Shown here in pieces: positions 35,411 to 43,631 of a stretch of DNA of 64,000 nucleotides (positions are counted from its first letter, which is position 1; every line of letters begins with the position of its first letter). This stretch comes from Hyphomicrobiales bacterium (GTDB lineage Bacteria > Pseudomonadota > Alphaproteobacteria > Rhizobiales > Beijerinckiaceae). The DNA lies in assembly GCA_027484655.1 (NCBI GenBank), contig JAIXSM010000034.1:1-64000 (forward strand). Reading direction: 5' to 3'. A program made the position numbers and the translations under genes. Below the pieces are notes generated by a model. That model made no database searches. It saw only the letters and a program-made list of their open reading frames with translations, and was not told the origin of the DNA.

Positions 35411-36409
35411 ATGGCGCGTAGAGTTCTGCCTTTCCTGCTTGTCATCGGCGTGGTCGCCACCCTTCCCGGGTGCGGCCTGTTCGAGCGTCCCCAGCGTCCG
35501 GCGTGGCGGGACGCCGCCGACAAGGCGTGCATGGCGCGGCGCACGGTGCGCGCGAGCGCTTATGTGCAACCCGCCCGCGCCATCGACGGTCCCGGCATCT
35601 GCGGCCTGAATGCTCCGCTCAAGGTTTCCGCGCTCAAGGATGGCACGGTCGCCATTTCCAGCACGGCCACCCTCAACTGTCCGATGACGGAAGCGCTGGA
35701 GCAGTGGCTCACCGACGTGGTGCAACCCGCCGCATGGGCGCGCTTCAAGCAGCCGGTGACGCAGATCGAAACCATGGGCAGCTACGGCTGTCGCGCCATG
35801 AACAATCAGTTTGGCGCCAAACTCTCCGAGCACGCCTTCGGCAACGCGCTCGACATCGGCGGCTTCCAGCTCGCAGACGGTCGCCAGATCAGCGTCATCA
35901 AGGGCTGGACGAAGGGCGACCGCGACGAGCAGGCCTTCCTGCGCGAGAGCCATCAGGGCGCGTGCGATTTCTTCACCACGGTGCTTGGGCCGGGGTCCAA
36001 CGCCTTCCACTACAACCATTTTCACGTGGATCTGGCGATGCACGGCAACACCTCGCAGGGGCCGCGCCGCTACTGCCGGCCGATCCTGCGCGACGCGCCG
36101 CCGCGCCCGCGCCTCGACGATTTGCCTGATCCGCCGATGCTGGAGCCCGATCTCGAAATCGCCCGTCGGGGCGGCGTGCGTCAGGACGTCGCTGCGGCGC
36201 GTCAGCAACCGGCGGCTCAGGTGCGCGCCGCGCCTCTCCCGCCGATTGCGCCTATGGGGCTCGGGCAGGGTGGGGGATATGGCGGGCGTCTCGCGCTCAA
36301 TGCGCAGACGCCGTCGCCGCTGGCGCCGCGTCAGCCCGCGCTGGCGAGCCGGGGCGGGATGCTGCGCGACGACGGCGCGTTCGTGCCGCCCGGCGAAATC
36401 GGTCACTGA
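35411..36409 (+). CDS. Extensin-family lipoprotein
   Basis: A 332-residue protein. The N-terminal lipobox is LPGC at residues 18-21. The extensin-like C-terminal domain (PF06904 type, about 35-230) has GICGLNAPLKVSAL, SYGCRAMNNQFGAKLSEHA, GNALDIGGFQLADG and FHYNHFHVDLAMHG. The conserved His/Asp/His pattern (SEHA...ALDI...HFHVD) suggests a metal-dependent peptidase related to M15. The last 100 residues are Pro/Arg/Gly-rich. It is probably an envelope or peptidoglycan protein. Confidence 0.88.
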   Translation: MARRVLPFLLVIGVVATLPGCGLFERPQRPAWRDAADKACMARRTVRASAYVQPARAIDGPGICGLNAPLKVSALKDGTVAISSTATLNCPMTEALEQWLTDVVQPAAWARFKQPVTQIETMGSYGCRAMNNQFGAKLSEHAFGNALDIGGFQLADGRQISVIKGWTKGDRDEQAFLRESHQGACDFFTTVLGPGSNAFHYNHFHVDLAMHGNTSQGPRRYCRPILRDAPPRPRLDDLPDPPMLEPDLEIARRGGVRQDVAAARQQPAAQVRAAPLPPIAPMGLGQGGGYGGRLALNAQTPSPLAPRQPALASRGGMLRDDGAFVPPGEIGH

Positions 36410-36427
36410 TCCGCCGGGCGCTGGCCT

Positions 36428-37417
36428 TTATTGCGGCAGGCGAACGTTCGCCTTCTCGACCACGTCGGTCCAGCGCCTGGACTCGGAGGCGATCAACTCC
36501 GCCATCTCCTTGGGACCGAGCCCGAGCGGAATGACGCCGAGCTGATCCAGCCGCTCCACCACCTGCGGCGAGAAGATGATCTCGCGAATCGCGTCTGCGA
36601 GCTTCTGGCGGATATCGAGGGGCGTGCCCGGAGGCGCGGTGAACGCGGTGAAGGTGTCTGACAGCAGACCCGGCAAGCCGGCTTCCGCAATGGTCGGCAC
36701 GCCTGGCGCCTGCTTGGGCGTTTCCTTCATGGTGGCGGCGAGCATACGTACCTGCCCAGCCCGCGCGAGCGGCATGATGGTGCCGATGTCGGCGAACATG
36801 AAGTCGATGTGGTTTGCGGCCAGATCGTTGAGCGCGGGCGCGGCGCCGGAGTAGGGCACGTGCGCATGCTTGGCGCCGATCAGCATTTCAAACAGCGCGG
36901 CGGTGAGGTGGCCCGTGGTGCCGTTGCCCTGCGAGCCGTAGGACAGCTTGCCCGGATTTTCCTTTGCGAAGGCGATGAACTCCTTCGCCGTCTTCCACGG
37001 CGCGTTGCCGCGCACCACCAGCATGTTGGGGATCGACGAGGAGACCGCCACCGGCTCCATCCTCTTTGGATCGAAGCGCAATTCCTTGAACAGCGCCGCG
37101 TTGACCACCAGCGGCGCCGGCGGCGACACGAGAATGGTGTAGCCGTCGTTGGGCGCGCGGAACACGAATTCGGCGGCGATGTTGTTGCCTGCGCCCGGGC
37201 GGTTTTCAACCGTGAATGGCTGGTTCCAGCGCGCCTGCATGCGCTCGCCGACGATGCGCGCGATCAGGTCGTTGCCGCCGCCGGCCGCGGCCGAGACCAC
37301 AAGGCGAACGTTCCGGCTTGGATACTGGGCGGCGGTCTCCTGCGCGCTCGCAACGCCGATTCCCAGCATCGCCATGGCGCCCACGGCGCCCATCACCCGT
37401 GACAGTATGCTCGACAT
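36428..37417 (-). CDS. Bug/TctC-family periplasmic solute-binding protein
   Basis: A 329-residue receptor. Signal peptide GAVGAMAMLGIGVASAQ, then YPSRNVRLVVSAAAGGGNDLIARI, VENRPGAGNNIAAEFV, GSQGNGTTGHL and VPYSGAAPALNDLAANHID. It is a closer match to classical Bug proteins than the one at 11321. GGGAGGA precedes the ATG at 37417. There is no TctAB transporter nearby, and the ligand (often a carboxylate) is unknown. It converges with the extensin gene, 18 bp apart. Confidence 0.92.
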   Translation of the reverse strand: MSSILSRVMGAVGAMAMLGIGVASAQETAAQYPSRNVRLVVSAAAGGGNDLIARIVGERMQARWNQPFTVENRPGAGNNIAAEFVFRAPNDGYTILVSPPAPLVVNAALFKELRFDPKRMEPVAVSSSIPNMLVVRGNAPWKTAKEFIAFAKENPGKLSYGSQGNGTTGHLTAALFEMLIGAKHAHVPYSGAAPALNDLAANHIDFMFADIGTIMPLARAGQVRMLAATMKETPKQAPGVPTIAEAGLPGLLSDTFTAFTAPPGTPLDIRQKLADAIREIIFSPQVVERLDQLGVIPLGLGPKEMAELIASESRRWTDVVEKANVRLPQ

Positions 37418-37567
37418 GCTTCCTCCCTCAAACGCCTGTTCCGGCGCGTGTCGCGCCAGCATCGCACGGGGCGAAGGCATGGGAAAGGGGCGGGGCTGCG
37501 CCCCGAAGATTACGGCCGGGCAGATGTGGCGCGCATCGGAGCTTGGTCAGGTGGGCGTCCGCCTCCC

Positions 37568-37603
37568 CGTCATTCCGGCGAAGGCCGGAATCTACGACAG
37601 GCC
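37568..37603. repeat. REP-like palindromic repeat, copy 3
   Basis: CGTCATTCCGGCGAAGGCC and the complementary half, then CTACGACAGGCC: a variant of 19-54 and 23382-23417 with compensating T/A changes in both arms, which supports selection or copying of the stem. The 402-bp gap 37418-37819 holds this and two further repeats and no gene. Confidence 0.7.
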
Positions 37604-37678
37604 GCAAAACCGAACTTTCGGCCTGTCGTGGATGGTCTGCCTTCGCCGACCATGACGCTGGCGAGAGAACGCGGCTGA

Positions 37679-37704
37679 TGGACCGCGGGCGTCCTCGCCC
37701 GCAT
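37679..37704. repeat. Single arm of the TGGACCGC repeat
   Basis: TGGACCGCGGGCGTCCTCGC and CCGCA match one arm of the inverted repeat at 23313-23369. Confidence 0.6.
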
Positions 37705-37734
37705 GTGCTCTATTGTGCGGGTGCTTCTGCGCGC

Positions 37735-37780
37735 GGGGCCCCGGATCGCCTGCGGCGTCCGGGGATGTGGCGCGAGGTCC
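37735..37780. repeat. GTCCGGGGATGTGGCGCG repeat, second clear copy
   Basis: It matches 273-315 over GGCCCCGGATCG, GCGTCCGGGGATGTGGCGCG and GGTCC. The arrangement REP-like repeat followed by this repeat is the same in both places. Confidence 0.65.
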
Positions 37781-37819
37781 AGAAAGCGCGCGGTCCACAC
37801 TCGCCGCCCGACCGCGGCG

Positions 37820-38566
37820 TCAGGGCGATTTTTGCACCACGCCCACGATGGGGCCCATGGGGCGCCAGCGGTCGTGACGCCCGACCGAGGGCGCGTACAC
37901 CGACGACACGCTGCCATCGAGATACAGCGCATTCGGGCAGCCGAGGGTTTCGCCGAACAGAGTCGCGAACTCGTGGAACGTCACCGGCTCGTTGGAGATC
38001 GCGAACCGCGTGCGCCCGTCAGAGCAGACGCCAACGCCGTTGCGGATTTTCCGCGAGGTGCCGTCCTCGCGGATGCGGGGATGCAACTTGCCGTCGATGA
38101 CGAGCATGGGGCCGGACTGGGTGGCGTAGGCCACCGGCGTTCGGCGGGCCAGAAAGCGGCCGGTCTCCGCCACGCCGGCCTCGCCGCTGCGCGTCACGTA
38201 GAACACGCCGTTGGGTTTCATATGAAAATTGCCGGCGCCCGGCCGCTGGTTGGCGGCCTTCAGCTGAACGCCCGCCTCCACAAAGAGGCCCACCGGCTTG
38301 AAGTCGGGATGGTACATCCCGGCGTTCATGGCGAAAACAAGCTTCTCGCCGCGCGCGGTCAGCGACTCCGAGAGCGCGGTGAACGTTCCGAACGGCTCAC
38401 CGTCCGGATCAGCGAAAAAGGTCCGAACGTCGGTCTTTTGCGGATACGCGCATACGAGAAAGGCGCGACTGTCCGACTGAACTGCGCGGCACTCAGCCCG
38501 CGCGTCGTCGCATCCCGCCACGATGGCGGTGAGGACGATGCAGGCGAATGCGGCCACCTTGTTCAT
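37820..38566 (-). CDS. Phosphodiester glycosidase (NAGPA/DUF2233) family lipoprotein
   Basis: A 248-residue protein starting at the ATG at 38566. The N-terminus has a lipobox IVAGC followed by DD, suggesting retention at the inner membrane. The NAGPA-like domain has VFAMNAGMYHPDFKPVGLFVE, PNGVFYV, ATQSGPMLVIDGKLH, VGVCSDGRTRFAIS and NALYLDGSVSSVYAP. The family includes the enzyme that uncovers mannose-6-phosphate and bacterial glycosidases acting on phosphodiester-linked sugars. The substrate here is unknown. Confidence 0.87.
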   Translation of the reverse strand: MNKVAAFACIVLTAIVAGCDDARAECRAVQSDSRAFLVCAYPQKTDVRTFFADPDGEPFGTFTALSESLTARGEKLVFAMNAGMYHPDFKPVGLFVEAGVQLKAANQRPGAGNFHMKPNGVFYVTRSGEAGVAETGRFLARRTPVAYATQSGPMLVIDGKLHPRIREDGTSRKIRNGVGVCSDGRTRFAISNEPVTFHEFATLFGETLGCPNALYLDGSVSSVYAPSVGRHDRWRPMGPIVGVVQKSP

Positions 38567-38670
38567 GACGCAATTAGACAGCGAGACTTTGGCGACTGCA
38601 AGGCTGGCTTCGCTGTTTGGAGCGCCCCTCGCGCTTCCAGCCCCACGCAACGGGGACGACCGCGCGCTGT

Positions 38671-39606
38671 TCAGCAGGCGCGGCCCATCAGCGCGGCCAC
38701 ATGGGCGGCGACGGATCGGCCAAGGGCGTCAAGATCATAACCGCCTTCGAGCAGCGACACCACGCGCCCGCCCGCGCTCGCCTCCGCAACGTCCATCAGC
38801 TTGCCGGTGGCCCAGGCGAAATCATCCTCGTTGAGGTTGATCTGCGCCAACGGGTCGCGCCGGTGGGCGTCGAACCCGGCGGAGACAATGACGAGATCCG
38901 GCCGGAATGCGGCGAGGCGCGGCAGCACCACGCTTTCCATCGCCTCGCGAAACACCACGCCGTCTGCGCCGGCCGGCATGGGCGCGTTGACGATGGTGTC
39001 GTGCTCGCCGCATTCGCCGCGCGCGCCGGTGCCGGGATAGAGCGGCATCTGATGGGTGGAGGCGTACATCACGCTCTTGTCAGCCCAGAAGATGTCCTGC
39101 GTGCCGTTACCGTGATGCACGTCGAAGTCCATGATCGCGATGCGCTGCGCGCCATGGACGGCCTGCGCGTGGCGGGCCGCAATCGCCGCGTTATTGAAGA
39201 AGCAGAAGCCCATGGGCGTCGAGGTTTCTGCGTGGTGTCCCGGCGGGCGCATGGCGACGAAGGCGTTCGCGGCGCGCTTGCCCATCACCTCATCGACAGC
39301 CTGGCACGCGGCGCCGACCGCGTGCATCGCCGCCTCCCATGTGCCCGGACCCATGGATGTGTCCCCGTCCAGATGCACCACGCCAGCGCCGGGCGCGGCT
39401 TCTTCAAGGCTGCGGAAATAGGCCTCCGGATGACAGCGGATCACTTGCGCCGCCTCGCCCCGGGCCGCCTGCTCGCGGGCGAGCAACTGGAAACGCTCAT
39501 GCTCCAGGGCCTGCTCGATCGCCCGCAGCCTCGCCGGTTGCTCCGGATGGCCGGGGCCCATGTCGTGGCCCCGGGCGACGGGGTGGGTGATGAACAGGGT
39601 GCTCAC
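38671..39606 (-). CDS. Histone-deacetylase-like amidohydrolase (class II type)
   Basis: A 311-residue zinc hydrolase of the HDAC/acetoin-utilisation/acetylpolyamine amidohydrolase superfamily. It shows HPEQPARLRAIE, RPPGHHAETSTPMGFCFFNN with the paired histidines, IMDFDVHHGNGTQ with zinc ligands, VSAGFDAHRRDPLA (third ligand), and LLEGGYDLDAL. The GTG at 39606 has GGAG upstream and begins VSTLFITHP as in homologues. Likely substrates are acetylated polyamines or lysines. Genes beside it do not clarify this. Confidence 0.92.
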   Translation of the reverse strand: MSTLFITHPVARGHDMGPGHPEQPARLRAIEQALEHERFQLLAREQAARGEAAQVIRCHPEAYFRSLEEAAPGAGVVHLDGDTSMGPGTWEAAMHAVGAACQAVDEVMGKRAANAFVAMRPPGHHAETSTPMGFCFFNNAAIAARHAQAVHGAQRIAIMDFDVHHGNGTQDIFWADKSVMYASTHQMPLYPGTGARGECGEHDTIVNAPMPAGADGVVFREAMESVVLPRLAAFRPDLVIVSAGFDAHRRDPLAQINLNEDDFAWATGKLMDVAEASAGGRVVSLLEGGYDLDALGRSVAAHVAALMGRAC

Positions 39607-39810
39607 AAAGGGACTCCGGTGCGGCGCCGCAAAGGACACGGAAGCTATCTGACGGCGTTCATGGTGCAAGCGCTTTACGCCTGAACAAGTTCGCCGGGCG
39701 CGAATTTATGTTGCAGCGCGGCGACAACAGACTTTGTTGTGTTTTGCAAGCTTGACGGCTTGCCTTCTACGTTTGAAAACCAGACGGGGTTCTGATTCGG
39801 GGCTGATTGA

Positions 39811-40416
39811 ATGTTGAAAAGAGCAGCGGTCGTCGCCGCGCTGGGGATTATTCTGGCAGGTTGCAATTTCCGGCCCGTGCCGGAGCCCTCCATGACCACG
39901 CGGGACAGGGACTTTATGGCCAGGGCGGCGCCGGACGTGCCGCTGGAGCCGGGTTACGACCGCTACGAGGTGGATGACCCAACCGGCGAGAAGCCGGGAA
40001 CCATCGTCGTCGACACCAAGTCGAACTTTCTCTACTTCGTCATGCCGGGCGGCAAGGCCATCCGCTACGGCGTCGCAACGGGTTCGGAGGCGTTCGGGTG
40101 GACCGGAACGGCGAGCGTGGCCCGCAAGGCTGAATGGCCGCGCTGGATGCCGCCGTCGGACATGCTGCAGCGCTGGCCGCACCTGCGGCCGACCGCGGCG
40201 GCAGGCGGTCTTTCCGGCGGGCCGGACAATCCGCTGGGCGCCCGCGCGCTTTACCTCTACCAGGGCTCGCGCGACACGCTGTATCGCATCCACGGAACGA
40301 ACGAGCCCGACAAGATCGGACAAAGCGTTTCGTCCGGCTGCATCCGGATGCGTAACGTGGATGTGATCGACCTGTACAACCGCACGGCTCTGGGCGCGAA
40401 GGTCATCGTGCGCTGA
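39811..40416 (+). CDS. L,D-transpeptidase (YkuD) lipoprotein
   Basis: A 201-residue lipoprotein with lipobox ILAGC. The YkuD domain (about 60-201) begins GTIVVDTKSNFLYFV. The active-site block is YRIHGTNEPDKIGQSVSSGCIRMRN with the catalytic His and Cys. It crosslinks peptidoglycan (3-3 links) or attaches proteins to it. Alphaproteobacteria typically carry many such paralogues. The ATG at 39811 fits the signal peptide. Confidence 0.94.
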   Translation: MLKRAAVVAALGIILAGCNFRPVPEPSMTTRDRDFMARAAPDVPLEPGYDRYEVDDPTGEKPGTIVVDTKSNFLYFVMPGGKAIRYGVATGSEAFGWTGTASVARKAEWPRWMPPSDMLQRWPHLRPTAAAGGLSGGPDNPLGARALYLYQGSRDTLYRIHGTNEPDKIGQSVSSGCIRMRNVDVIDLYNRTALGAKVIVR

Positions 40417-40489
40417 TCGGCTCCGCCGGTCTCACCAAGATCCTGAATCCAGCGCGCTCTGCTCTTGTGCGGGCGCGCTGGGTGGGGTG

Positions 40490-40687
40490 TCAGGCTTTCG
40501 ACGGGTCCGGACCCGCTGCGGGAGCCTGCATGCTCAGTTCCGCCATGAACTGGTCGATGGCCGCGGTGATGGCGATCTCCAGATCCAGCGCTGCAGCCAC
40601 GCTCGAAACGCCGAGCTGCCTGTAGGGACGCGGCGGGGTCGCCGCAGCGGGCTCTTCTATTTCGAAAACCGGCGTTGGATCTTGCAT
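40490..40687 (-). CDS. Small hypothetical protein
   Basis: A 65-residue acidic protein with an amphipathic central helix (SSVAAALDLEIAITAAIDQFMAEL). No domain is recognised. It lies alone between the L,D-transpeptidase and MarR genes and reads on the minus strand. Coding potential is plausible but unproven; no strong ribosome binding site is seen. Confidence 0.45.
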   Translation of the reverse strand: MQDPTPVFEIEEPAAATPPRPYRQLGVSSVAAALDLEIAITAAIDQFMAELSMQAPAAGPDPSKA

Positions 40688-40758
40688 CGCTGTACTCTGA
40701 ACAACTTACGACAAAACAAGATCCGCCATAGCGCTGAACAGACGGTTAACCGCGCAGC

Positions 40759-41247
40759 TTATGGCGCAGGTGTTCTGTCAAGCCGCCGCAGGCGACCAGC
40801 CTTGCGGATCCGGTCGCGCAATTCGAGCAGGGTCGCGTCGATCTCCCGCAAGCGTTCGGGCGGCAGCAATCCGAGGGTCTCGCGCACAAAGGATTGCTCG
40901 GCGGCTCTTGCGAGGGCGGCGAGTTCCTGCCCTGCTGGAGTGAGATGCAGCGCGTGGGCGCGCTTGTCTCCGGCGAGCGTCCGCCGCTCCACAAGGCCGG
41001 CGCCTTCCAGCCGGTCCACGAGGCCCGAGACGTTGCCCTTCGTCACGTACAGGCGGGCGCCGATCTCCTTCTGGGTCAGGCCCTCACGGTCTGCGAGCAT
41101 GGTGAGCACATGGGCCTGGGCGGTTGACAGGCCGATGGCGCGCAGGCGATCGCTCATGGCGACCTCAAGCCGGGATTGAACGCGCAGCAGCCTGCGCCAG
41201 ACCTTGTCCGCCGTATCGTCGGCCAAACGTTGTGCGCTCGTGTCCAT
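40759..41247 (-). CDS. MarR-family transcriptional regulator
   Basis: A 162-residue winged-helix regulator. The HTH is LSTAQAHVLTMLADREGLTQKEIGARLYVTKGNVSGLVDRLEGAGLV and the wing is RRTLAGDKRAHALHLTPAG. It is divergent from the imu operon, separated by about 200 bp that also carry the LexA box. Nothing indicates that it controls the SOS genes. The target and ligand are unknown. Confidence 0.9.
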   Translation of the reverse strand: MDTSAQRLADDTADKVWRRLLRVQSRLEVAMSDRLRAIGLSTAQAHVLTMLADREGLTQKEIGARLYVTKGNVSGLVDRLEGAGLVERRTLAGDKRAHALHLTPAGQELAALARAAEQSFVRETLGLLPPERLREIDATLLELRDRIRKAGRLRRLDRTPAP

Positions 41248-41420
41248 TCCTTATGGGATAGAGGCGTCCGCCAGCCCCGGCAAGCTCTACGATTGTCATA
41301 ACGCGGCATCCAGCGCGGCGCGGGTCGCAGTCCGGCTTCGCTCGCCGCGGGATCGCAATCTCATCGAAACAGGGGGGCGGACCCCTGTCTTGACTCTTGG
41401 GCCAATCCGAAGTTTCATCA

Positions 41421-41435
41421 GAACAAATAGTGAAC
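41421..41435 (+). promoter_or_regulatory. LexA (SOS) box ahead of imuA
   Basis: GAAC, seven bases, GAAC: the direct-repeat operator used by alphaproteobacterial LexA (equal to GTTC-N7-GTTC on the other strand). It is 17 bp upstream of the imuA ATG, so LexA would block transcription of imuA-imuB-dnaE2. Confidence 0.85.
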
Positions 41436-41452
41436 GTTAGCGGAGCGAGCCG

Positions 41453-42271
41453 ATGTCGCCAGGCGGCAGGTCGGAACGGATACGTATTTTGCGCGAGACC
41501 ATCGCGCGCATGGAAGGCGGCGTCGCGCCGGGTTTGGCCGCGTCCGAAGGCCCGCGTTCGTCGTCGGAGGCGGCGGCCCGCGCTCTGGAGCGGCGGCGTT
41601 CGGCCTTTTTCGAGGTGGCGCCCGCCCATGCGTCCGACGCGCCTGCGGCCGCCGGGTTCGCCCTTGCGGTGGCGGGGCGTTTTCTGCGGGAGGATGGCGG
41701 GGCCCTGTTGTGGATCGCCGACGAGTTCGCCCTGCTTGAGGGCGGCGCGCCCTACGCCCCCGGGCTGGGCGCCTTCGGCGTCGGCTGGCGCGATCTGGTG
41801 CTCATGCGGCTGCCGCGCCGGGCCGATGTTTTCCTCGCGCTGGAGGAGGCGATCCGCTCCCGCGCGTTCGGGGCGGTGATCTGCGAGCCGGGCGCCCTTT
41901 CCGGCGCTGATGCGCCCGCCATCGTGCGCCGCCTCGCCATGGGCGCGCGTACGGGCGGCGCCCGCGCCATTCTGCTGCGTCCGCCCGCCAGCGCGCGCGC
42001 GCCGTTTCTCGCGCCCACGCCCATGCGCTTCGAGGTGGCCGCGCGGCCGGCGCCGCGTCCCTCCGGCGGGCGCAAGCCGCTGCCGGGGCAGGGCGCCTGG
42101 CGCGTGCGCCACGCGGGGCCGCCGGGCAGCCTGCCGGCGTGGGGGCCGGACGAACCCCGTGATCTCGACGCCTTTCAGGAGGGGCCTTTCCAGGAGGATC
42201 TGTTCAGTGCCGCGTTATCTCTCCGTCTTCCTGAGCGCTTTGACGACGACGGCGACGTCCGCGCCGCCTGA
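41453..42271 (+). CDS. imuA: ImuA-like mutasome protein
   Basis: A 272-residue RecA/SulA-related protein. The region RRSAFFEVAPAHASDAPAAAGFALAVAGRFLREDGGALLWIAD is the ImuA core, followed by GLGAFGVGWRDLVLMRLPRRADVFLALEEAIR. ImuA works with ImuB and DnaE2 in damage-induced mutagenic synthesis. The usual LPGGG loop before the core is missing or altered (GPRSSSEAAARALER), typical of the Rhizobiales branch or degenerate. It is first in the SOS operon, directly behind the LexA box, and its end overlaps imuB by 65 bp. Confidence 0.85.
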   Translation: MSPGGRSERIRILRETIARMEGGVAPGLAASEGPRSSSEAAARALERRRSAFFEVAPAHASDAPAAAGFALAVAGRFLREDGGALLWIADEFALLEGGAPYAPGLGAFGVGWRDLVLMRLPRRADVFLALEEAIRSRAFGAVICEPGALSGADAPAIVRRLAMGARTGGARAILLRPPASARAPFLAPTPMRFEVAARPAPRPSGGRKPLPGQGAWRVRHAGPPGSLPAWGPDEPRDLDAFQEGPFQEDLFSAALSLRLPERFDDDGDVRAA

Positions 42272-43631
42272 GGCGGACGCTGGCGAACGCCTCGATCTGG
42301 TCGCCGACTGGTGCCGGCGGTTCACGCCGCTCGCCGCTCCCGACGCGCCCGATGGGGTGGTGCTCGACGTGGCGGGCGCGGCCCACCTGTTTGGCGGCGA
42401 ATCGGCGCTGATGGCGCTGGTGGAGGAGAAGCTCGCGCGTCACGGCGCCCGGGCCGGCCTAGCCGACACGCCGGAAGCCGCCTGGGCGCTGGCCCGCTTC
42501 GGCGGCGAACACGCTCGCGACCGTATGCTGCCCGCTGACGATCCCCGCGCGCTCGCCCGCGCCATGGCGTTGCTGCCGGTGGCGGCCCTGCGCATCGCCC
42601 CCGATGCCGCGCTCGCCTTGTCCCAGACAGGGCTCAAGCGCATCGGCGATATTGTGCATCGCCCGCGGGCGCCCATCACGGCGCGGTTCGGCGCGCAAGT
42701 CTTCGCGCGTCTTGACGCCATGATGGGCCTTGCGAAAAGCCCCATCTCGCCGCGCTTTGAAGCGCCCTCCTACGTGGCGGAGCGGCGTTTCGCTGACGGC
42801 GTCATGGCGCGCGACCAGATCGAGGCGACGGTTCTCGCGCTCGCCCACGATCTCTGCGCCATGCTCGGGCGCCATGACGAGGGCGCGCGCCGGCTGGCTC
42901 TGATCCTGTTTCGGGTCGACGGCGCGGTCCGCCGCATCGACTGCGCCGCCAGCCGCCCCCTGCGCGATCCCAAAGCCATGGCGCGGCTCTTCCGCGAAAA
43001 GATCGAGGCGGGCGCGCAGGGCGCCTCCACGCTTGCCCGCGATCCGCTCGACGCGGGCTACGGGTTCGATCTCATTCGCCTTGCGGTGATGGATGCGCAG
43101 ACCCTGCGCGCCGAGCAGGCTCATCTGGTTGGCGACCTCGCCAGTCCGGGCGGTTTTATGCGCGCGCGCAACGAGGATGCGCTGGCGGATTTTCTTGATC
43201 GCATGAGCGCGCGATTTGGCGCCCATCGCGTGCTGCGCCTGCATCCCCACGACAGCCACATCCCCGAGCGGGCGGCGCAGGCGCGACCGGCCGTGCGCGG
43301 CGCGCCGTCAGAACCTGCGCCCGCGCCGGCGCACGCGGGCGAGCGGCCGCTGCGCCTGTTCGAGCAGGCGGAGCCTATCGAGGCCATCGCCGAAGTGCCG
43401 GATGGCCCGCCGCTGAGATTCCGTTGGCGGCGCGCCATGCATGAAGTGGCCGCCATCGAGGGGCCCGAGCGCATTGCGCCCGAATGGTGGAAGAGCGAGG
43501 CGGGCGCCCTCACGCGCGATTATTTTCGCGTGGAGGATGTGAACGGGCGCCGCTTCTGGCTGTATCGCGAGGGACTGTATGGCGCGCAGCCGCAACGTCC
43601 GCGCTGGTATGTGCAGGGGCTGTTCGCGTGA
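42207..43631 (+). CDS. imuB: ImuB, Y-family polymerase-like mutasome hub, N-terminally shortened
   Basis: A 474-residue protein starting at a GTG with AGGAGG (VPRYLSVFL). ImuB bridges DnaE2 and the beta clamp and is catalytically inactive. Recognisable blocks are [66 protein letters not shown], and RPLRLFEQ, a probable clamp-binding motif. Between RYLSVFL and LVADWC only about 25 residues are present where homologues have about 75, so part of the palm appears deleted. The stop overlaps the dnaE2 start (GTGA). Confidence 0.88.
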   Translation: MPRYLSVFLSALTTTATSAPPEADAGERLDLVADWCRRFTPLAAPDAPDGVVLDVAGAAHLFGGESALMALVEEKLARHGARAGLADTPEAAWALARFGGEHARDRMLPADDPRALARAMALLPVAALRIAPDAALALSQTGLKRIGDIVHRPRAPITARFGAQVFARLDAMMGLAKSPISPRFEAPSYVAERRFADGVMARDQIEATVLALAHDLCAMLGRHDEGARRLALILFRVDGAVRRIDCAASRPLRDPKAMARLFREKIEAGAQGASTLARDPLDAGYGFDLIRLAVMDAQTLRAEQAHLVGDLASPGGFMRARNEDALADFLDRMSARFGAHRVLRLHPHDSHIPERAAQARPAVRGAPSEPAPAPAHAGERPLRLFEQAEPIEAIAEVPDGPPLRFRWRRAMHEVAAIEGPERIAPEWWKSEAGALTRDYFRVEDVNGRRFWLYREGLYGAQPQRPRWYVQGLFA

